The translations under genes and the position numbers were made by a program. Shown piece by piece: positions 36,381 through 45,561 of a DNA stretch of 64,000 nucleotides. The notes beneath the pieces are model-generated. The model saw only the letters and a list, made by a program, of their open reading frames with translations, had not been told where the DNA came from and did not search any database. This stretch comes from Pseudooceanicola batsensis HTCC2597 (GTDB lineage Bacteria > Pseudomonadota > Alphaproteobacteria > Rhodobacterales > Rhodobacteraceae). The DNA lies in assembly GCF_000152725.1 (NCBI RefSeq), contig NZ_CH724131.1:1103856-1167855 (forward strand), read 5' to 3'. Each line of letters starts with the position of its first letter. Position 1 is the first letter of the stretch.

Positions 36381-36779
36381 ATGATCGTACGCGACTTCAA
36401 CAAGATCGTTCAGGAAGAGAAAGACCGCGTCGTCTCGCACGCCAACTGGACCTCGGTCCGGATGCTGCTGGCCAGCGACAACATGGGCTTTTCCTTCCAC
36501 ATCACCTTTCTCGAAGCGGGATCGGAACACACGTTCCACTACAAGAACCACTTCGAGAGCGTCTATTGCATGCAGGGCACCGGGCGGATCACCGACCTCG
36601 CCACCGGCGAGACCCACGAGATCAAGCCCGGCGTGATGTACGCACTGGACAAGCATGACAAGCACACTCTGGTGGCGGACGAGGAACTCGTCATGGCCTG
36701 CTGCTTCAATCCGCCGGTGACCGGCGACGAGGTGCACCAGGCCGACGGCTCCTATGCCGCCCCGGTGGAGACGGCCTGA
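36381..36779 (+). CDS. ectC: Ectoine synthase
   Basis: Closes N-gamma-acetyl-diaminobutyrate to ectoine. It is a 132-residue cupin that needs a metal. Landmarks are RMLLASDNMGFSFHIT near 28-43, HYKNHFESVYCMQGTG near 54-69 and DLATGETHEIKPG near 73-85. It lies 6 bases after ectB. No ectoine hydroxylase (ectD) follows, so this locus should make ectoine but not 5-hydroxyectoine. Confidence 0.96.
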   Translation: MIVRDFNKIVQEEKDRVVSHANWTSVRMLLASDNMGFSFHITFLEAGSEHTFHYKNHFESVYCMQGTGRITDLATGETHEIKPGVMYALDKHDKHTLVADEELVMACCFNPPVTGDEVHQADGSYAAPVETA

Positions 36780-36788
36780 GGCGAAGCA

Positions 36789-38213
36789 ATGACCCATACT
36801 GTCGAAAAGATCGGCGGGACTTCGATGTCCCGCGTCCATGAACTGCGCGACACGCTCTTCATCGGCGGGCGCGAAGGCGACGACCTCTATGGTCGCATCT
36901 TCGTCGTCTCCGCCTTCGGAGGCATCACCAACCTCCTGCTGGAACACAAGAAGTCCGGCGATGCGGGTGTCTATGCGCAGTTCTCCAACGCCGACAACGA
37001 TCGCGGCTGGCACGAGGCCCTCGATCGCGTGACGCAGAAGATGATCGAGGCGCACGAGACCGTTCTGGATCACCCGGCGGACGTCGAACGCGCGACCGAC
37101 TGGGTGCGCGGCCGGATCGAGGATGCGCGCAACGCGCTGACGGACCTTCAGCGGTTGTGCAACTATGGCCATTTCCGCCTGGCCGAGCACCTGCTTCAGG
37201 TGCGCGAGCTGCTCTCGGGCCTGGGCGAAAGCCACTCGGCCTTCGTGACCACGATGCTGCTGCAACGGGCTGGCGTCAACGCGCGCCTCGTCGACCTCTC
37301 CGGTTGGCGGGACGAGGGCGACATCTGCCTCGAGGACCGCATCACCAAGGCCATGGCCCGCGTGGATCCCGCGACCGAAATGCCCATCGTCACCGGCTAT
37401 GCCCAGTGCGCCGAAGGGCTGATGCGGGAATTCGACCGCGGCTATTCCGAGGTCACCTTCTCCAAGCTCGCCGCCCTCACCGGCGCGAAGGAGGCGATCA
37501 TCCACAAGGAGTTCCACCTCAGCTCCGCCGACCCCAACCTCGTCGGAGAGGGCGCGGTGCGCAAGCTGGGCCGGACGAACTACGACGTGGCCGACCAGCT
37601 GTCGAACATGGGGATGGAGGCGATCCACCCCAAGGCGGCCAAGACCCTGCGCCAGGCCGAGGTGCCGCTGCGGGTGACGAACGCCTTCGAGCCCGAGGAC
37701 CCGGGAACCCTGATCGACGACCAGCCGGCGGATGAGCCCTCGGTCGAGATCGTCACCGGTCTCGACGTGATCGCGCTGGAAGTCTTCGAACAGGACATGG
37801 TCGGGGTGAAGGGTTACGATGCCGCGATCCTCGACGTGCTCAAGCGCCACGACGTCCGGATCGTGTCGAAGCTCTCCAACGCCAACACGATCACGCATTA
37901 CGTCGACAGCTCGCTCAAGAAGATGAAGCGGGTCGAGAAGGACATCGCCGACCTCTACCCCTCGGCCGAGATCCGGTCCCGCACGCTCGCCATGGCCAGC
38001 GTCATCGGCCGCGACCTCAGCACCCTTCGCGTCCTGCAGCGCGGCCTCTGCGCCATCGCCGACAGCGGGCACGAATGCATCGGGGCGACCCAGGGCCCGC
38101 GCAACGTGGACGTGCAGTTCGTCATGGAACGCGATGTGCTCAAGCCCTGCATCAAGGCGCTGCACGACGCCTTCTTCGAGCCCGAGACGGCCGAGCTGAA
38201 ATCCGCGGCCTGA
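36789..38213 (+). CDS. ask: Ectoine-pathway aspartate kinase
   Basis: Phosphorylates aspartate, the entry to aspartate semialdehyde, dedicated here to ectoine. A 474-residue aspartokinase with KIGGTSMSRVHELRD at the N-terminus, SGLGESHSAFVTTMLLQRAG near 140, and GYAQCAEGLMREFDRGYSEVTFSKLAA-like active-site sequence near 200-225 in pieces, followed by ACT-type regulatory regions. This is the Ask_ect group, thought to be relieved of the usual end-product feedback. It lies 9 bases after ectC, last in the operon. Confidence 0.94.
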   Translation: MTHTVEKIGGTSMSRVHELRDTLFIGGREGDDLYGRIFVVSAFGGITNLLLEHKKSGDAGVYAQFSNADNDRGWHEALDRVTQKMIEAHETVLDHPADVERATDWVRGRIEDARNALTDLQRLCNYGHFRLAEHLLQVRELLSGLGESHSAFVTTMLLQRAGVNARLVDLSGWRDEGDICLEDRITKAMARVDPATEMPIVTGYAQCAEGLMREFDRGYSEVTFSKLAALTGAKEAIIHKEFHLSSADPNLVGEGAVRKLGRTNYDVADQLSNMGMEAIHPKAAKTLRQAEVPLRVTNAFEPEDPGTLIDDQPADEPSVEIVTGLDVIALEVFEQDMVGVKGYDAAILDVLKRHDVRIVSKLSNANTITHYVDSSLKKMKRVEKDIADLYPSAEIRSRTLAMASVIGRDLSTLRVLQRGLCAIADSGHECIGATQGPRNVDVQFVMERDVLKPCIKALHDAFFEPETAELKSAA

Positions 38214-38230
38214 TCCCGCCGCACCGAGAT

Positions 38231-38294
38231 GACGGGGCGCTTCACCCCGTCCAGCGGCCCGGCAGCGTCATCTGGCCCGATGACTGCCGGGCCG
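38231..38294 (+). terminator. Tandem hairpins after the ectoine operon
   Basis: GACGGGG-CGCTTCA-CCCCGTC (38231-38251) is followed by a long hairpin from 38255 to 38294. In the second, CGGCCCGGCAG pairs with CTGCCGGGCCG and an inner TCATC/GATGA extends the stem. There is no clear U-run, so termination is probable but not certain. Confidence 0.6.
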
Positions 38295-38334
38295 TTCCAT
38301 TGTGCGCCGGCGCCCCCGATGCTACCGGGGGGCC

Positions 38335-38883
38335 ATGGCGCGGACGATCCTCTTCAACAAGCCCTTCGACGTGCTGTCGCAGTTCACCGACGCCGGCACG
38401 GCAGGCACGCCGCGCCGGACACTGTCGGATTTCATCGACCTGCCCGGCGTCTACCCCGCCGGCCGCCTCGACCGCGACAGCGAGGGGCTGATGATCCTCA
38501 CCGACGACGGCCGCCTCCAGGCCCGGATCGCGCATCCGAGGTACAAGGCCGCGAAGACCTACCTCGCCCAGGTCGAAGGCCTGCCCGACCACGCCGCGCT
38601 CGAGGCCCTGCGCCGGGGCGTGACGCTCAAGGACGGCCCCACCCGTCCCGCCCGCGTCCGCCGCATCGATGTGCCGGAGGACCTCTGGGACCGGGATCCG
38701 CCCGTCCGCTACCGCAAGAGCGTGCCCGACTGCTGGATCGAGCTGACCCTCACCGAAGGCCGCAACCGCCAGGTCCGCCGCATGACCGCCCATGTCGGGC
38801 ATCCCACCCTGCGCCTGATCCGCATCCGCATCGGCGACTGGCAACTGGACCACCTGCCCCCGGGCCACTGGCGCGACGCCTGA
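38335..38883 (+). CDS. rluE: 23S rRNA pseudouridine synthase, RluE/RsuA family
   Basis: A 182-residue stand-alone pseudouridine synthase with no S4 domain, as in RluE (which modifies 23S rRNA position 2457 in E. coli). The catalytic Asp is in [17 protein letters not shown] near 45-61. The family opening [14 protein letters not shown] and the late [24 protein letters not shown]-like stretch are present. The start at 38335 removes a short unconserved extension and fits the family opening. It is a single gene between the ectoine operon and the envelope group. Confidence 0.86.
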   Translation: MARTILFNKPFDVLSQFTDAGTAGTPRRTLSDFIDLPGVYPAGRLDRDSEGLMILTDDGRLQARIAHPRYKAAKTYLAQVEGLPDHAALEALRRGVTLKDGPTRPARVRRIDVPEDLWDRDPPVRYRKSVPDCWIELTLTEGRNRQVRRMTAHVGHPTLRLIRIRIGDWQLDHLPPGHWRDA

Positions 38884-39119
38884 CCGGTCCCGCCGGTGCC
38901 GTCCCCCGCAGGACACCGGCGCTGCTCCCGCACCGCGGCCCCCACCACCGTCATCCGCTTGCTCGACCGCAGGATCTCCCGCCGCTCCGCACCCGCATCG
39001 GCCCCAGGCCGCCGACACCCCCAGGCCCTCGGATCACGTCCAAGAATGGTCCCAACCGCCTTCCGCGATTGCCCGCCCCGCGTGACCCCGCTAGCCTGCG
39101 CCGGAAACGAGGGGCGCCG
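38884..39119. other. Short intergenic region
   Basis: A Pro/Arg-coding-like, GC-rich stretch of 236 bases with no supported gene. The end carries GAGGGG, the ribosome site for the next gene. Confidence 0.3.
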
Positions 39120-39407
39120 ATGCAGCAGCTGACAGACCTTTTCCGGATCGACTGGCGGCAGGAGGCCGTCGGGCTGATCGGCGGCGCCCTCTTCTTCGGC
39201 TCCTGGCTCCTCCAGGCGTGGGAAAGCCGCCGCGCCGGACGATCCGTCGTCTCCACCCGCTTCTTCGTGATCCGCGCCCTGGCCGCCGCGCTGCTGGCCG
39301 CCGAAGGACTGCGCACCGGCTCCTTCTCGGTCTTCGCCGTGATGGCCGCCACGGGCCTGCTGATGCTCTACAATCTCCGGCTGACGCTCAGAACGCCCCG
39401 CGACTGA
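39120..39407 (+). CDS. Small membrane protein with a lipid-A-disaccharide-synthase N-terminal (LAB_N) domain
   Basis: A 95-residue protein matching the LAB_N domain: GGALFFGSWLLQAWESRRAGRSVVSTRFF near 20-48, then two further hydrophobic helices ending LLMLYNLRLTLR. LAB_N proteins occur alone or fused and often accompany sugar-lipid glycosyltransferases. Its neighbours on the other strand (GT2, GT39-like) fit that. GAGGGG precedes ATG 39120. Biochemical role not known. Confidence 0.72.
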   Translation: MQQLTDLFRIDWRQEAVGLIGGALFFGSWLLQAWESRRAGRSVVSTRFFVIRALAAALLAAEGLRTGSFSVFAVMAATGLLMLYNLRLTLRTPRD

Positions 39408-39441
39408 CGCACCCCCGCCGGCCATCCGCCTGCGGGCCCAG

Positions 39442-39500
39442 CTTCTTTGGTCTTCGAAATATCCCGGGGGGAGTCCGCAGGACGGGGGGCAGCGCCCCCC
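39442..39500 (+). repeat. Dispersed intergenic repeat, copy 1, with GC hairpin
   Basis: The unit CTTCTTTGGTCTTCGAAATA continues through TCCCGGGGGGAG to 39473. A hairpin GGGGGGC-AGC-GCCCCCC lies at 39484-39500. It is 34 bases after the LAB_N gene and points the same way. Related copies are at 51304, 55617, 56387 (reverse) and 60637. Confidence 0.6.
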
Positions 39501-39507
39501 CGCCACC

Positions 39508-40218
39508 TCAGGCCAGCGCCCGCCGGCGGGTCAGCACGGCCGTGCTGTCCGGCAGGGGCAGGCAGACCGCCAGCCCCTCGTGCCGCGCGATCTTCAGCCC
39601 GCTCGCCTCGGCGGCGACCTGGTAGCGCTTGCGCCGGAAGTCGTCCAGAAGGATCATTCCGCCCGGCGCCAGCCGGTCCGCCGCCTCGCGAAGGCAGACC
39701 TCGCGCGCGCGCCCGTCGATGACGATCAGATCGAGCGCTCCGGGCACGTCGCGGATCGCCCGCACGTAGTCGTCGAAGTACTGCCCCGCGAAACCGGCCT
39801 TGCGCGAGGCGACCTCGCCCGCGGCCTGTGCGGGGACATGGCGCAGCGCGACATGGGCACATCCCGCCAGTTTCCGCGCCACCATGTCCGACCACTCCGG
39901 GTCGTGCTCGACCGAGATCACCTCGCCCGCGCGCCGCGACAGCCAGAGCGTGCTGGCGCCCGAACCCCATTCGAAGACCCGCGCCTGCGGACGGCCCGCC
40001 AGGAACCGCTCGACCGTGTCGATCGCATCGAAGGTCCACCAGGGGAGATCCAGCCGGGCCAGATCGTCGAAATCGTAGATCGCGAAGAGCGAGCGGAGCC
40101 AGCGGCTGCGCCGGTGCGGACCCGCCTCGAGCCGATCCAGAACACCCGTTTTATTCGCCACGACGCGCGCGCCGCGGATGGCCGAGACATAGCCGCTGCG
40201 GATGGTCCGATGCATCAT
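39508..40218 (-). CDS. Class I SAM-dependent methyltransferase-like protein
   Basis: A 236-residue Rossmann-fold protein. ARVFEWGSGASTLWLSRRAGEVISVEHDPEW (near 79-109, in parts) is motif I and the acidic end of strand 2; ALDLIVIDGRARE near 160-172 is motif post-II; GGMILLDDFRRKRY near 186-199 follows. It resembles the methyltransferase-24 / O-methyltransferase-like group with an IDGxxR motif. The start overlaps the stop of the glycosyltransferase gene (40215) by 4 bases, so the pair is coupled. The acceptor is unknown, perhaps a glycan. Confidence 0.72.
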   Translation of the reverse strand: MMHRTIRSGYVSAIRGARVVANKTGVLDRLEAGPHRRSRWLRSLFAIYDFDDLARLDLPWWTFDAIDTVERFLAGRPQARVFEWGSGASTLWLSRRAGEVISVEHDPEWSDMVARKLAGCAHVALRHVPAQAAGEVASRKAGFAGQYFDDYVRAIRDVPGALDLIVIDGRAREVCLREAADRLAPGGMILLDDFRRKRYQVAAEASGLKIARHEGLAVCLPLPDSTAVLTRRRALA

Positions 40219-41249
40219 GGCCGCACCTCCTCGATCACCGCGGGGGCGGCGTCGCTTTCGCCGAACCTCTGGTCGATGACGTATTTGTCGCGCTCGCGCA
40301 GGCCCGCCGCCTGCAGCAGCTCCGCCACGAGACCCACGCCCAGAACCTGCGTTCCGGTCACGGTGAAGAGGATGCCGATCAGCAGCAGCGGCCGGTTGCC
40401 GATCGGTCCCATGTCGAGAATCCAGAGCGCCGAAAGGTAGGAGATGAAGGCCAGCCCCACCAGCAGCAGCGGCAGGCCGAGCATGGCGAAGAAATGCAGC
40501 GGCCGCGACTGGTAACGGGTCACCAGCTTGACCGTCGCGATGTCCAGCAGCCCCTTGATCAGCCGTCTGGTGCCGTATTTCGACTGCCCGTGCGCCCGCG
40601 GATGATGCTCCACCGCGATTTCCGCCACCCGGTAGCCGGCGGCGTGCAGCAGGGCGGGCGTGAAGCGGTGCAACTCGCCATAGAGGTTGAGATGCCGCGC
40701 CGCGCGGCGGGAATAGGCCTTGAAGCCACAGTTGATGTCATGCAGGTCGACGTCGAAGAGCCGCGCCGTCATGCGGTTGAAGATCTTCGACGGAAGGGTC
40801 TTGCCCACGGGATCGTGCCGGGTCTGCTTCCAGCCCGAGACCACATCGTACCCCTCGTCCAGCTTGGCCAGGAAGCGCCCGATCTCCTTCGGATCGTCCT
40901 GGAGATCGGCGTCCATGGTGACGATCACGTCGCCCCGCGCCTCGGCGATGCCCGCCGACAGGGCGGCGGCCTTGCCGAAGTTCCGGGTGAAGCGGATCAC
41001 GCGCACATGCGCATCGGTTTCGGCCAGCGCCTCGGCGATCAGTTCGCCCCCGTCCTCGGAGCCGTCGTCCACCAGGATGATCTCGTAGGCCGGTCCGAGC
41101 CCGGCCAGCGTCGCCGTGATGCGTTGATGCAGAACCTCCAGCGTCTCCGCCTCGTTCAGGAAGGGCACCACGACCGAGACCCGGCGAACCGGCCCGCGCC
41201 GCGCCGCCCGGTCCCGCAGGGCCTTCTGGAGCTGTGGAGAAACATTCAT
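40215..41249 (-). CDS. Glycosyltransferase family 2, polyprenyl-phosphate sugar synthase type
   Basis: A 344-residue membrane-linked GT2 related to dolichyl-phosphate mannose synthase and ArnC. The A domain has VSVVVPFLNEAETL near 24-37, ILVDDGSEDGG near 59 and TMDADLQDDPKEI near 111, with the metal-binding DAD. Two C-terminal helices lie near 250-270 and 285-310. It would transfer a sugar from a nucleotide donor to undecaprenyl phosphate, feeding a GT-C enzyme such as the one encoded next door. Start ATG 41249; the upstream extension is unconserved. Confidence 0.86.
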   Translation of the reverse strand: MNVSPQLQKALRDRAARRGPVRRVSVVVPFLNEAETLEVLHQRITATLAGLGPAYEIILVDDGSEDGGELIAEALAETDAHVRVIRFTRNFGKAAALSAGIAEARGDVIVTMDADLQDDPKEIGRFLAKLDEGYDVVSGWKQTRHDPVGKTLPSKIFNRMTARLFDVDLHDINCGFKAYSRRAARHLNLYGELHRFTPALLHAAGYRVAEIAVEHHPRAHGQSKYGTRRLIKGLLDIATVKLVTRYQSRPLHFFAMLGLPLLLVGLAFISYLSALWILDMGPIGNRPLLLIGILFTVTGTQVLGVGLVAELLQAAGLRERDKYVIDQRFGESDAAPAVIEEVRP

Positions 41250-41392
41250 TCTGGAACCTCGGCAACGCGTCGGCGGCGGCGAAACGGCCACCGGATCGCC
41301 GCCCATTGTTTCCACAAACTTGGTAATTTTATGGCAACGGCCCGGGGTTTGGTGCAGATTGCGCGGAAAAGCGAAACGGTGAGGGCAGAGGC

Positions 41393-42955
41393 ATGACCCA
41401 GGCGATCGGCCCGACGGGCTGGACCCGCGCGTATCTCTATGCGGGGCTGAGCGTCGTTCTGCTGGGCCTCTACACGATCGCGGAACCCTTCGGCCGGGAC
41501 CAGGGCATTCACGCCACGATCGCCTTTGCCTGGGGCGAGGGCCTGACCACCTATCGCGACGTCTACAACATCAAGCCGCCCCTCACCACGCTGATGCACC
41601 ACCTCTCGCAGGCGGCGTTCGGCACCCATATGCAGGCGATCCGCCTGTGGGACCTGGGGTTCGTCCTGCTGGCGGTGCTGGGCCTGGTGCGGGTGATGCA
41701 GCGCCTGGGCCGCAGCCCGGCCGAGGCGGGCTTTTCCGGTCTCGGCTTCGCGCTGATCTACTATGCGCTGACCTACTGGGAACACGCCCAGACCGATGGC
41801 TGGGCCGGGATGACCGTGATCCCCTCGCTGCTGTGCCTGCTGGCGGGATGGGACCGGTCGGGCTGGCCGCGGGTCCTTTGGATGCTGGCGGGCGGCGCGG
41901 TTCTGGCCGTGGGGGTCGGGTTCAAGTACACCGTCGCCGCCTCCGGCCTGCTGGTCTTCCTCCCCCTCGTTGCCGGCGGGGCCGCTGTGCGCTTCCACCT
42001 TTCAGACCTGCTGGCCTATGTCCTCGGGGGCGCTTGCGTCCTCGGGCTGATCGGAGTTTCGCTCCACCTGGCGGGCGCCCTCGTCCCCTTTCTCGAGATC
42101 CAGGACTACATCCGCGGCTATATCGCCTACGGCTCGCAGGCGCCGGGGATCCTGCGCGAGGTGGTGGCGATCCTCACCCCGTCGCCGGTGATGGCCTGGA
42201 TCACCGTGCTGGGCCTGCTGCCCTGGCTCGCCGCCCTCATGCGCGGCGAGAGCCTGTTTGTCTACTCGCTGCTCGTCTGGGGACTGACCGCCTTCCTGTC
42301 GGGCCATGTCCAGGGCAAGGGCTTTGCCTATCATTTCATGCCGCTGATCCCGGTCTACGCGATCCTCTGGGGCCTCTTCCTCGCCGCGCTGCACGGCGCT
42401 CTGGTGCGGCGGCTGGTCGGCCCGGCGACAGCCCGGGCGCTGATCGCGCTCGGCCTGGCCTGGGTGATCGTCTCGACGCCGATCTGGGGCCGCAGCATCA
42501 AGTCGCTCAGCCTCTGGCTGCGCCAGGCCCCGCTGACCGACTACCATGCCATCCACCCCATGCCGCCCGATTTCGACATCGTCGATACCGAGGCCTTCGC
42601 CGCCCGTCTCGCCGCGCACCGCGCGCCGGAAGACGGGCTTTTCGTCTGGGGCTACGAGACGATGCTCTACCTGCTCGTCGGAGAGCCCCCGCGCTACCGT
42701 TATCCCTATGCCTGGCCTTTCGTCGTGGATTTTCACGACGGCCGCTATACCGGCGACCTGATGACACGCCTGGTGTCCGACCCGCCCCGCCACATCGTGG
42801 TCCAGCATGGCGACGGGACGCCCTGGGTGACGGGCCGGCCGGAAAGCTCGGCCGAGTATCTGGAGCAGTTCCCGGTTCTCGATGCCTTCATCCAGGGCGG
42901 CTACACCGAGATCGACCGGACCGAGCGTTTCCGCCTGCTGGAACGGCGCGACTGA
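41393..42955 (+). CDS. GT39-like polytopic glycosyltransferase (GT-C fold)
   Basis: A 520-residue protein with around ten hydrophobic helices. The first large loop has EPFGRDQGIHATIAFAWGEGLTTYRDVYNIKPP, giving the acidic GRDQG motif near 31 typical of GT-C enzymes (PMT/ArnT type). The C-terminal third is soluble. It is divergent from the GT2 gene that likely makes its polyprenyl-linked donor. The target could be lipid A, O-antigen or another envelope polymer. Not close enough to ArnT to name. Confidence 0.7.
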   Translation: MTQAIGPTGWTRAYLYAGLSVVLLGLYTIAEPFGRDQGIHATIAFAWGEGLTTYRDVYNIKPPLTTLMHHLSQAAFGTHMQAIRLWDLGFVLLAVLGLVRVMQRLGRSPAEAGFSGLGFALIYYALTYWEHAQTDGWAGMTVIPSLLCLLAGWDRSGWPRVLWMLAGGAVLAVGVGFKYTVAASGLLVFLPLVAGGAAVRFHLSDLLAYVLGGACVLGLIGVSLHLAGALVPFLEIQDYIRGYIAYGSQAPGILREVVAILTPSPVMAWITVLGLLPWLAALMRGESLFVYSLLVWGLTAFLSGHVQGKGFAYHFMPLIPVYAILWGLFLAALHGALVRRLVGPATARALIALGLAWVIVSTPIWGRSIKSLSLWLRQAPLTDYHAIHPMPPDFDIVDTEAFAARLAAHRAPEDGLFVWGYETMLYLLVGEPPRYRYPYAWPFVVDFHDGRYTGDLMTRLVSDPPRHIVVQHGDGTPWVTGRPESSAEYLEQFPVLDAFIQGGYTEIDRTERFRLLERRD

Positions 42956-43435
42956 GGGGCACGGCGTCGCGGCGCGGAAGGGTCGCGGACCGGCGAACGG
43001 CCCGTTATGCGGGCGGACGCAGCATACCGGGCAGGAAGCCAAGGCCCTCCGCTGTCCGCCGCGTCCCGCACCGCCCCGCGCACCTGTTCCGCCGGCCTGA
43101 CCGCCGGCCAGCGTCGCCGCCCCCCATTTCGCCGAAGCCCTTGGCTCCGAAGTCGGCGCCACTGCGCCACCCTCGGCCGGGCGCCGTCCTCTCCGCATTG
43201 CGCGGGCCGGAGCGTCCCCGGGTCGGAACGGGTGAGCACGTTGTTTCCAGCAACGTTCGGATCGGAATGAACTCCGTGTCGTGAACCTCGGCCTTCGGAT
43301 CATGTACTGCCCGGCCGCACGAAGACGACCTCGGCTCCGACGACCGCGCCCCTGCGCCACCCTCGGGCCGGGCGCAGTCCTCTCCGCATTGCGCGGGCCG
43401 GAGCGCTCCCGGGCCGGAACCGCGGGATCGGGCGG
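42956..43435. repeat. Intergenic region with a roughly 90-base direct repeat
   Basis: Two near-identical units lie at 43141-43229 and 43331-43420 (period about 190). They share CGGCTCCGA-like starts, TGCGCCACCCTCGG, CCGGGCGC, GTCCTCTCCGCATTGCGCGG and GCCGGAGCG, ending GGAAC. Changes are a few substitutions and a one-base indel. The unit contains short inverted words (GGGCCGG / CCGGGC). No gene is supported in the 480 bases. Confidence 0.6.
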
Positions 43436-44833
43436 TCAGGCCAGGGACGGCAGCCAGAGCACGATGCCCGGGAAGGCCACCAGCCCCGCGATGGTCAGCG
43501 CGTCCGCCACGAAGAAGGGCGTCACGCCGCGGAAGACGTCCTGCACCGAAAGCTCCGGCCGCACGCCCGCGACGACGAAGCAGTTCAGGCCTATGGGCGG
43601 CGTTATCAGACAGAACTCGGCCATCTTCACCACCAGGATCCCGAACCAGATCGCGCACATCGGCCCCGACATGCCGAAGGTGCTGTCGGCCGCCGACACA
43701 AGATCGCCCCCGTTCAGCGCCATCACCGCCGGGTAGACCACCGGCAGGGTCAGCAGCAGCATTCCGATCGCGTCCATGAACATGCCCAGCACCGCGTAGG
43801 CCAGCAGGATCATGATCAGCGTCACCATCGGCGACTGCTCCAGCCCCTGGATCCAGTCCGAGAAGGCGCGCGGCAGGTTCGCGAAGCCGAGAAAGCGGAC
43901 GTAGATCAGCACGCCCCAGATGATCGTGAAGATCATCGTGGCCAGCTTGGCGGTCTCGAGCAGCGCATCCTTGAGCTGCGACCAGGACATCCCCTTGATC
44001 AGCGCCATGGCGAAGATCAGCGCCGCGCCGAGCGCCCCGCCCTCGGTCGGCGTGCCGAGCGGGTCGCCGAAGGGGTTGTAGATGAAGGAAATGATGATCA
44101 GCACCACGAAGAAGATCGGGAAGGCCGGGCCGAGAGACCGGAGCCGCTCGCCCCAGGTGAAGCCCCGGATCGGCGGTCCGAATTTCGGCATCGTCAGCGC
44201 CAGCCCCACGATCAGCCCGCCATAGACCACGGCCGAGAAGACGCCGGGGATGAAGCCCGCCAGCAGCAGCTTGCCCACGTCCTGTTCGACGATGATCGCG
44301 TAGATCACCAGGATCGCCGAGGGCGGGATCAGCGAGGCCAGCGTGCCGCCTGCCGCCACGACGCCCGCCGCGAACCGCTTGTCATAGCCGAGCTTCAGCA
44401 TTTCGGGGATGGCGATGCGGGCGAAGACGGCCGAGGTCGCCACAGAAGCCCCCGACACCGCCGAGAACCCCGCCGTCGCGAAGACGGTCGAGACCGCCAT
44501 GCCGCCGGGCAGCCAGCCCAGCCATTTCTTGGCCGCGTCGAAGAGCGCCTTGGTCAACCCCGCGTAATAGGCCATGTAGCCGATCAGGATGAAGACCGGG
44601 ATAAGCGACAGCTCCTGGCTGGCGATCTTGGAGTGGGGCACCTGCCCCGCCGTCTTGACCGCCACGCCGAGCGCCCAGCTGAACTCGTCCCAGGCGTAGT
44701 CCTTCTTTTCCCAGAAAATCCAGATCAGCCCGACCAAGCCCGCCGTGCCGGCGGCGAAGGCCACGCGCATTCCCAGCAGGACCAGGACCAGCAGCCCGCC
44801 CGAGACCCAGAGCCCGATTTCGATACTTGTCAT
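43436..44833 (-). CDS. dctM: TRAP transporter large permease, DctM family (second system)
   Basis: A 465-residue large subunit, somewhat longer than the island copy because of an inserted stretch (WEKKDYAWDEFSWALGVAVK) near 40-60. Family hairpin motifs AGFSAVSGASVATSAVFARIAIPEML near 115-140, GTLASLIPPSAILVIYAI near 160-178 and LITPPIGLNCFVVAGV near 415-430 are present. It follows dctQ by 10 bases. The set dctP-dctQ-dctM is complete; no catabolic gene next to it hints at a substrate. Confidence 0.93.
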   Translation of the reverse strand: MTSIEIGLWVSGGLLVLVLLGMRVAFAAGTAGLVGLIWIFWEKKDYAWDEFSWALGVAVKTAGQVPHSKIASQELSLIPVFILIGYMAYYAGLTKALFDAAKKWLGWLPGGMAVSTVFATAGFSAVSGASVATSAVFARIAIPEMLKLGYDKRFAAGVVAAGGTLASLIPPSAILVIYAIIVEQDVGKLLLAGFIPGVFSAVVYGGLIVGLALTMPKFGPPIRGFTWGERLRSLGPAFPIFFVVLIIISFIYNPFGDPLGTPTEGGALGAALIFAMALIKGMSWSQLKDALLETAKLATMIFTIIWGVLIYVRFLGFANLPRAFSDWIQGLEQSPMVTLIMILLAYAVLGMFMDAIGMLLLTLPVVYPAVMALNGGDLVSAADSTFGMSGPMCAIWFGILVVKMAEFCLITPPIGLNCFVVAGVRPELSVQDVFRGVTPFFVADALTIAGLVAFPGIVLWLPSLA

Positions 44834-44843
44834 CCCGCAGCCC

Positions 44844-45476
44844 CTACCTGTCGAGGCCCGAGACGTGCTCGGCCTCTTCCGCCGCCAGTTCGGCGGCCGA
44901 TTTCATCAGCGGCACGCCGATCGGCCTGTCCCCGCCGTGGACCAGCGCCCGCACGTAGCCCCAGAGCTGGAGAACGAGGCGCGCCGCCATCACGCCGAAG
45001 GCGATCGGCACGATGATCTTGGCCGGCCAGATCGGCAGGCCGATGTCGATGGTGCTGTCACGGCTCCAGTTCGGCGCGTCCCAGTCGAAGGACCGGCCGA
45101 AATGCGCCCAGCTGCCCCAGATCAGCAGCGCGATCAGCAGCAGCGTGGCGAGGGTCGTGAGGAACTCGGCCGCCCAGAGCGGCCGGCCGTGCAGCCGCCC
45201 GATCAGGATGTCCATGCGGATGTGCCCGCCGTCGCGCTGCGCGTAGGAGATCCCCAGAAAGGCGATCAGCGGCATGGCCAGCTGGATCCAGTCGACATAG
45301 CCCGGCAGCGGCGCGTTGAAGAAATGTCGCCCCCCGACCGAGAAGACGGCCAGCAGCATCAGGGCCAGCACCGCCAGCCCGGATATCACGCCGAACACCT
45401 GCTCAAGCCGGTAGAGAGCCCGCTCCAGCCGGCTGAGCGCCGACCCGTCCTCGAGTACCGCGGCTGATCCGGCCAT
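44844..45476 (-). CDS. dctQ: TRAP transporter small permease, DctQ family (second system)
   Basis: A 210-residue four-helix subunit. Helices are near 25-48, 60-80 and 103-125, with the last near 155-175; GISYAQRDGGHIRMDILIGRL near 75-95 is the family signature. It has a longer cytoplasmic tail than the first DctQ. A hairpin at 45514-45536 separates it from dctP. Confidence 0.87.
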   Translation of the reverse strand: MAGSAAVLEDGSALSRLERALYRLEQVFGVISGLAVLALMLLAVFSVGGRHFFNAPLPGYVDWIQLAMPLIAFLGISYAQRDGGHIRMDILIGRLHGRPLWAAEFLTTLATLLLIALLIWGSWAHFGRSFDWDAPNWSRDSTIDIGLPIWPAKIIVPIAFGVMAARLVLQLWGYVRALVHGGDRPIGVPLMKSAAELAAEEAEHVSGLDR

Positions 45477-45513
45477 GGCCGCCCCCTCTCATGTTCCCGT
45501 TCGAAAAAGCGGA

Positions 45514-45536
45514 GGCCCCGGTCGCGAACCGGGGCC
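45514..45536 (-). terminator. Hairpin with U-run between dctP and dctQ (second system)
   Basis: GGCCCCGGT (45514-45522) pairs with ACCGGGGCC (45528-45536), 9 perfect pairs. On the minus strand the stem is followed by TCCGCTTTTTCG, a partial U-tract. It sits after dctP and before dctQ, an attenuating terminator that would favour binding-protein synthesis. Confidence 0.65.
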
Positions 45537-45561
45537 CCCTGATCCCGGCATCCGGCCGGGA

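Noticed and set aside
34827-38165. A 1112-codon open frame on the minus strand opposite the ectoine operon
   Set aside because: It lies exactly antisense to four well-matched ect genes, has no family similarity and results from high GC third positions.
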